64,000 nt of DNA from Hyposmocoma kahamanoa (taxonomy: Eukaryota > Arthropoda > Insecta > Lepidoptera > Cosmopterigidae). A model generated the notes under the pieces. The model did no database searches. It was not told the DNA's origin and was given only the letters and a program-made list of their open reading frames with translations. Both the position numbers and the translations under genes were made by a program. Shown piece by piece: positions 59,203 to 64,000 of the stretch; position 1 is the stretch's first letter; each line of letters starts with the position of its first letter. The stretch covers positions 9,739,155 to 9,803,154 of the forward strand of contig NW_020654422.1 in NCBI RefSeq assembly GCF_003589595.1, in the 5' to 3' direction.

Positions 59203-59500
59203 TCAGAATAATCCCAAGATTTTAAGAGGGCACTCCTGAAGGCCCGAACCGAAGATGACTGCTGATCTGGATCGGGAGGAGGTACACCACAGACATATAC
59301 CTAGATATGTATATGAGGTACACATACGAGCAGCATTCACTGTGAACGATTCATAATATTTTTGCGAACTATGTTGTGGAATGACAAGGAACAAATTAGT
59401 ACTTGGATGCAGGTGATCACCCATAGCCTGACGGTATCGGAAACGCTCACGAAGGTAACCAGGGGAGAAACTTTCTTTCAGGACAAATAATAAATAATAT
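59203..59500 (-). pseudogene. LINE C-terminal remnant (minus)
   Basis: The minus-strand frame contains HPSTNLFLVIPQHSSQKYYE followed by SFTVNAARM. This resembles the region near the C-terminus of jockey/CR1-type LINE proteins (a basic-aromatic segment before LWN). Nothing further of the element is readable. Confidence 0.4.
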
Positions 59501-59559
59501 AATATTAGTATTAGGGGTATCGTTTTTCGGAATTGAAACAAAAGAATTTTACACAAATA

Positions 59560-61560
59560 TGTTGCAGTGCTCTTCGTGGACGTGAAATAATACCAAGTTG
59601 ATAAGAAATATTACTATATTTTCCGTAACTAATCACACGTTCCTCAACAATGTACTACAATCACTTTATGTAAGTAATTTATTCGTCTAGCCTAGAGGTA
59701 CGCGGTCATTGCACGAAATCTAAACATGTTCTTTTTAAAAATAAAATGTACTTCTATACTACTTTGTAATAATACCGGAAAAATATATGTGTAAAATACA
59801 TAACATTATTATTACCAAAAACGTAATAAATGAAATATGGTACAAGGTTTCGGTACAAAATAATTATAAAAGTAACTCAGTCACCCACCACTGTCAGCAC
59901 TTAAATATTTTCAAGAACCACTTGTAATATTAATTCTATAGTTTCTGGTAAGAAACGTAGCCTGTTCTAAGTTTCTGTGTTTTTCACATACAGATAAGAA
60001 ATAATTTTGACCTTAAGTAAGTAAATTACACTTGAAATTGCCCCATTGATTAAACACTGCTACTCATTCATATTCATATTCCCCGAGACGAACGAGGTAT
60101 AAACAGTAGGAGTTTCTATTTGAGACTATATATTTGTTCACAATTTTTTCATATACAATTTCTTCCAATATAGTGGTTTCCACGTATAAAAGTTATTATA
60201 TTTTTTAAACGTCTACACTGCATAGAAGAGCTATGTAGACAACTTAGTTATTTATGAAACCTATTGCAATTTAGCGACTAAAATTATAAAAAATACAGCT
60301 GTATCTACAAGGTTCATTTTTTATTTCGAACTAAAAGTTTGTGTCAGTCTGTCTAACACTCGACACCCATACTTATTACAGACCATGATGATCACTGAAA
60401 TATAAATTTAAACAGGTCGAGGTTATCTGAAATTGTAAGGTCTGTTTTTTTAATATAAAGTAGGAGGCAAACGAATAGACAAGTCACTTTATATAAGTTA
60501 CTTTATATATTTATTTTATTTATGGTGCTTGCCCACGGGTATCTGAGGAGCATTGCCAGCCTTTGAGAGAAATCCCGAAAGAACCCCATTCAAAAAGCAA
60601 GGAGGGAGACTATTCCAGATCTTGCAGCTTCGAAGAAGGAACGAACGTAATGCTACTGAAGTCTACTTCTTTGGCGGGAGTTGCGCCATGGTGGAAATGT
60701 GACGATGGCACCAGTTCGAATATTACTACCAGTTTTAAAAATAGGAATAACTGTGATTTGGTTCATGTGGTTGAGATTGGACGGGTGTAGAGTGGATCAG
60801 AAGGTTAAAAATACTTTAAAGAAACATGAACCCTCCACCGACATTGGGTCAGCATGGTAGATTAGGTATTTATTTATTTTTTTATTTATACATTTTAGGA
60901 AAATTCACGGACAAATAATACAATTATAGTAAACTTAAATATGAGTAATCCAATGCCATTTACGAATTTCCACCTACATGAAACAATATACAGTGCCTAG
61001 CAAGCCAAAAAGAGATTACAGGAGAATACAAAGAACGCAGTCAATAAATTAAAAAAATAAAATAAAAATTACTATTAATATACAATTAACCCTTAGAGGA
61101 TGGTAAAAGAAAATAAGTCTAAGAATTAAACGATCAAACCAGAGTGTATTCATCGCCAATCACGTGATGTGTCAAAGTGACGTTTGGTCATTTCACGCCT
61201 GACTGTGTCTATGCTTGAACAAAACAAATCAAACTCAGAATGATTTACTGTCACATAGAAAAATTCTCATTTCTGATCAGTCTTAATTTTTAAGAAAAAT
61301 GAATATTCTTCACTCTTTCCGTATTCTCCCATTATCTTTCGTATAATTTTATTTCTTTCTCCATCCTCCATGATAATTTTCCACGTTGACACCGGTCAAA
61401 AGTTTGTTACTGAACGAAAACGATGCCTAACTTTGTTTTACTAAACGATTTTATTTTTTATTTCCCGCTAAATAAAACTTCCTACAATGTTTCTAAAAGA
61501 AAGAAAATAGCATGAGCTCTCAAATTATATTTTTGTAATGTCATTAAAATTATACATATA
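59560..61560. other. Intergenic DNA with possible LINE tail
   Basis: No gene recognised. 60520-60980 has repeat-like composition (including TATTTATTTATTTTTTTATT), possibly another LINE 3' part, but no protein motif is clear. Confidence 0.35.
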
Positions 61561-61564
61561 ACCG

Positions 61565-62221
61565 TCATTGTGAATAAAAACCGCCGAAGTATTTTAATAA
61601 CCGGCAATCTATCTCACCACCGCTCCACATGTCTTTCAACCCTGACATTGACAAAATCGTCGCGCAAAACGACGGAGCCATAGACACAAAAGTTGAAGTT
61701 GAAGTTGAAAGTCTCAAAGCACGCACCGTGTACGTATTTTGTCTATAATTAGTGCTCGCAAACGGCACTTGCAGAGGTGGTCGACATCTGTAATGCAACA
61801 AGTTTGTGCGCAGGTTTATGTGTGACAACAATTCCGGACAATTAATCTTACCGCTGGTGATCCTCATCAGAAAATTGATGTCACTAATGTCTCGACGGAT
61901 ACGAAGCGGCAAAAAATGATACCTAGTACACCTGTGCTCATAACCTGATGAAAATTGTTTAGTTTTGTAGTCCAGATAACGTAAAAATCTTTGCTGAATT
62001 GCCTCCAACCGAGACTTATAGCTTTCATAACATGGATTCCAGACCTGTGAAGCGTACTCAAGGTGACTCCGTACAAAAGAGCAGTAAAGAATCTTAATGC
62101 ACTTGATATCATTGAACGTCGCCGATGACCGAATAATGAATCCAAGTGCCTTTGATGCCTTACTTATTACACAGTCAATATGCTTGTCAAAAAGTAGTTT
62201 GTCGTCATGGAGTACACCCAA
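61565..62221 (-). pseudogene. Jockey/CR1-like LINE, C-terminal part of the reverse transcriptase ORF
   Basis: An uninterrupted 218-codon minus-strand frame. GVLHDDKLLFDKHID is the LG(V/I)..D..L.F..HI motif following the catalytic domain. ASKALGFIIRSS, LYCSFVRSHLEYASQVWNP and LEAIQQRFLRYL follow, as in jockey- and CR1-type LINEs. It then runs on to a normal C-terminus. The catalytic part is absent directly upstream. It may belong to the same insertion as 62975-63640. Confidence 0.88.
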
Positions 62222-62780
62222 GTCCCTTACGTACGGTCTAAATCTTTGTTTTTTTTAAAGAGCTGTACATAATAGAGGGACGTTTAGTGATGCCCGTGAA
62301 CTACATTGTCATTTATTTTATTTTAAACACGACAGCTCGTTATTAATCTATAGTACACGAGTATAAATTACTAAATAAATAAATATAATAAAGAGGATAT
62401 ACTATATTTTTTTTAAATAAAACGTTACCTACGGAAGTAGCTATCTACAACATGTAAATTAAACAAAAATATAATCAATCAAACATGCAATCAATCACAC
62501 AATCTTAATTCTTCAGATTAAAGTCCCCAATACAATAAATCCTACAAATTTATTTTTCCCACTCAAATAATTATTATGTATGGATTACGAAAAAAATTTA
62601 TTGAAAAGTGACTGCAAATAAATTTTCTACGGAAAATTAAACAGCGGACAGAATATTCCACAATTTTTAATTTTTTCCTTACTTTTCATTAAAATTTTAA
62701 GGGAATGTCGAATATCATATTTCAAGGTCCGACGAAAGTACCACAGATACTTTGGTGATTGACAGTAAGTCAGTGATGAA

Positions 62781-62970
62781 ATAATAATAATAACGCAGTC
62801 ACTCAACACAGCTACGCACTAGGGAAACCCTGTGTCGCGGGTATCATGGACACACACATAAATAACCGGAAATTACACCCAAACTCTCGAGAGAAATAAA
62901 TGTAGGTCATACAAATATTTCTCCCGGCCCACGAATCGAACCTGGGACCCCTGAGGTTCTCCGGCCATCT
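62781..62970 (-). repeat. SINE family 1 copy (minus), head truncated, joined to LINE
   Basis: Tail and body are clear (CGCACTAGGGAAACCCTGTG; CAAACTCTCGAGAGAAATAA), and so is the B box (CGAATCGAACCTGGGA). The A-box part is missing, and the sequence passes straight into LINE coding DNA at about 62970. Confidence 0.85.
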
Positions 62971-62974
62971 AGCG

Positions 62975-63640
62975 CCATATGTTCAAAAGAGTAGCCTTCT
63001 AAGACCACTCGAATCGAACGTTCGCTCAAGAAATCCGAGATCCAAATGCAAAGGCCAGTGGGAAGCCCATAAGAGGAAAGCTTACTTAAAAGGTTTGCGT
63101 GGCAGACCCTGTCAAAGGCTTTAGAAATATCCAAAGACACTGCAAGTACTTCACCTTGCTTTTCTATAGCCTCGCTTCATATGTGACAGGCATACACAAG
63201 AAGATCCCCAGTTGATCGCCCTCGTCGGAATCCGTATTGGCGATCACTGAGGAGGTCGTTGTCTTCAAGGTACGACAAGAGACGGTTGTTGAGTACCTAC
63301 ACGTTTTATAATCTTGCAGAGTATGGAAGTGACTGAGATAGGTCTATAGTTGACAGAGTCAGCTCTGCTTCCCTTTTTCGGCACAGGTTGCACGTTTGCA
63401 AGTTTCCACAACCTGCGAACTACACCAGTTTCAAGTGAGAGGCGGTACAAGCGTAGGCGTATGAGAACAGGAGACAACTCAGGTGCACAGTTACGTGCTG
63501 GAAATCCATCTGGCCCGCTAGCTTTATTCACATCTAGATTCCGCAGAGTTCTAAGTACATCTTTTTGGCGTATGCGAATTGGCGCCATAGTATAGCCAGC
63601 CTGAGGTAAGATTAGATCCACATGCGAACTCTTTGCAAAG
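62975..63640 (-). pseudogene. Jockey/CR1-like LINE, N-terminal part of the reverse transcriptase domain
   Basis: Minus-strand frames give VNKASGPDGFPARN (the motif A-proximal KA.GPDG(I/F)P block), WKLANVQPVPKKGS (WK.A.V.P..K), NYRPISVTSILCKI, and after a frame change SLDISKAFDRVCHANLLSKL (catalytic motif D...AFD) and YGLPTGLCIWISDFLSERSI. Frame changes separate 63265-63621 from the 62907-63140 frame. The element ends abruptly where the SINE starts, before the PQGS and YADD motifs. Dead copy. Confidence 0.88.
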
Positions 63641-63867
63641 AGTGAGGCAAAAAGATTTGCCTTGTCATCTCAGCAGAGGTGACATAGATAGGCGACAAAA
63701 GTTAATGACTTAAGTTAGTGACTTTATATTTAAAGGTGTTTTGTTTAAAAAAATAATTTCTCAATTTCTGGCGTCGCCATTTTCACTACGAATACACAAT
63801 ATGGAAGCGTGCGCGTGCGTATGATCGGAGCACCTGATCGAACTGATAAAAATTTGATTGTTATAAT

Positions 63868-64000
63868 TATTAATACAAAGATCGAACACACAGAAAAAAT
63901 TCCTTCGATCCGGTCGGATTCGAACCGATGTCTTCTTGCATGCGGTGCCAGATGCTATACCAACTAAGCCACGGAACGAACCAACGGACCTCACGAATTT
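63868..64000 (-). repeat. tRNA-derived SINE, family 4, copy 2 (minus, cut by window end)
   Basis: Reverse complement of a head with CGTTCCGTGGCTTAGTTGGT (A box) and GGTTCGAATCCGACC (B box), followed by a tail with GTGTTCGATCTTTG. The same family as 30485-30620. It resembles a tRNA but lacks a closing acceptor stem, and the matching tail shows it is a SINE. Confidence 0.8.

Noticed and set aside
63868..64000. Possible tRNA gene on the minus strand
   Set aside because: A and B boxes are good, but no acceptor stem closes the structure, and the flanking tail matches the family-4 SINE at 30485.

Overview
This is a 64 kb piece of an AT-rich insect nuclear genome, most likely from a butterfly or moth. 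The reasons are: spliced genes with GT/AG introns, an insect-type delta/gamma-sarcoglycan gene, a decayed mariner, several tRNA-derived SINE families with a GAT-repeat or TTATTA tail, RTE- and jockey/CR1-like LINE remnants, and many MITEs. There are no operons, no bona fide tRNA or rRNA genes and no CRISPR. Species cannot be read from the sequence.

Layout. 1-9.7 kb: the 3' part of a plus-strand sarcoglycan gene (five coding exons, 5512-9131). Its 5' coding exon was not found and may lie in 1-5511 or outside the window. 9.7-29.3 kb: gene-poor, repeat-rich DNA with a GC-rich retroelement-like block (10.9-11.9 kb), a decayed THAP-domain gene (minus strand, about 12.7-13.4 kb), a mariner containing a nested SINE (15.25-16.17 kb), another retroelement-like block (16.5-17.4 kb), a reverse transcriptase remnant (20.5-20.9 kb), many SINEs and a near-perfect inverted repeat (24.68-24.88 kb).

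29.4-56.3 kb holds the most interesting part: four complete plus-strand protein-coding genes in two paralogous pairs. The first pair is intronless and encodes coiled-coil proteins (31190-33196 and 41230-43305). The second pair is spliced, with eight coding exons each (44542-47576 and 48334-56224). I derived the exon chains by hand; every splice phase closes into one reading frame and the two genes match exon by exon. A decayed copy of exon 3 of the last gene, with intron sequence still attached, lies between the two coiled-coil genes (35259-35637). I do not recognise either family with confidence. Axonemal or testis proteins are one possibility, but that is inference.

Between these genes are foldback elements, MITEs, a 98-99 bp repeat array that reverses orientation halfway (39.93-40.5 kb) and a 59 bp tandem repeat. 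56.3-64 kb is again repeats and LINE remnants (RTE and jockey/CR1 types), ending in a tRNA-like SINE cut by the window edge.

Limits: coordinates of repeats are approximate; no database comparison was possible; family assignments of repeats rest on recognisable motifs only.
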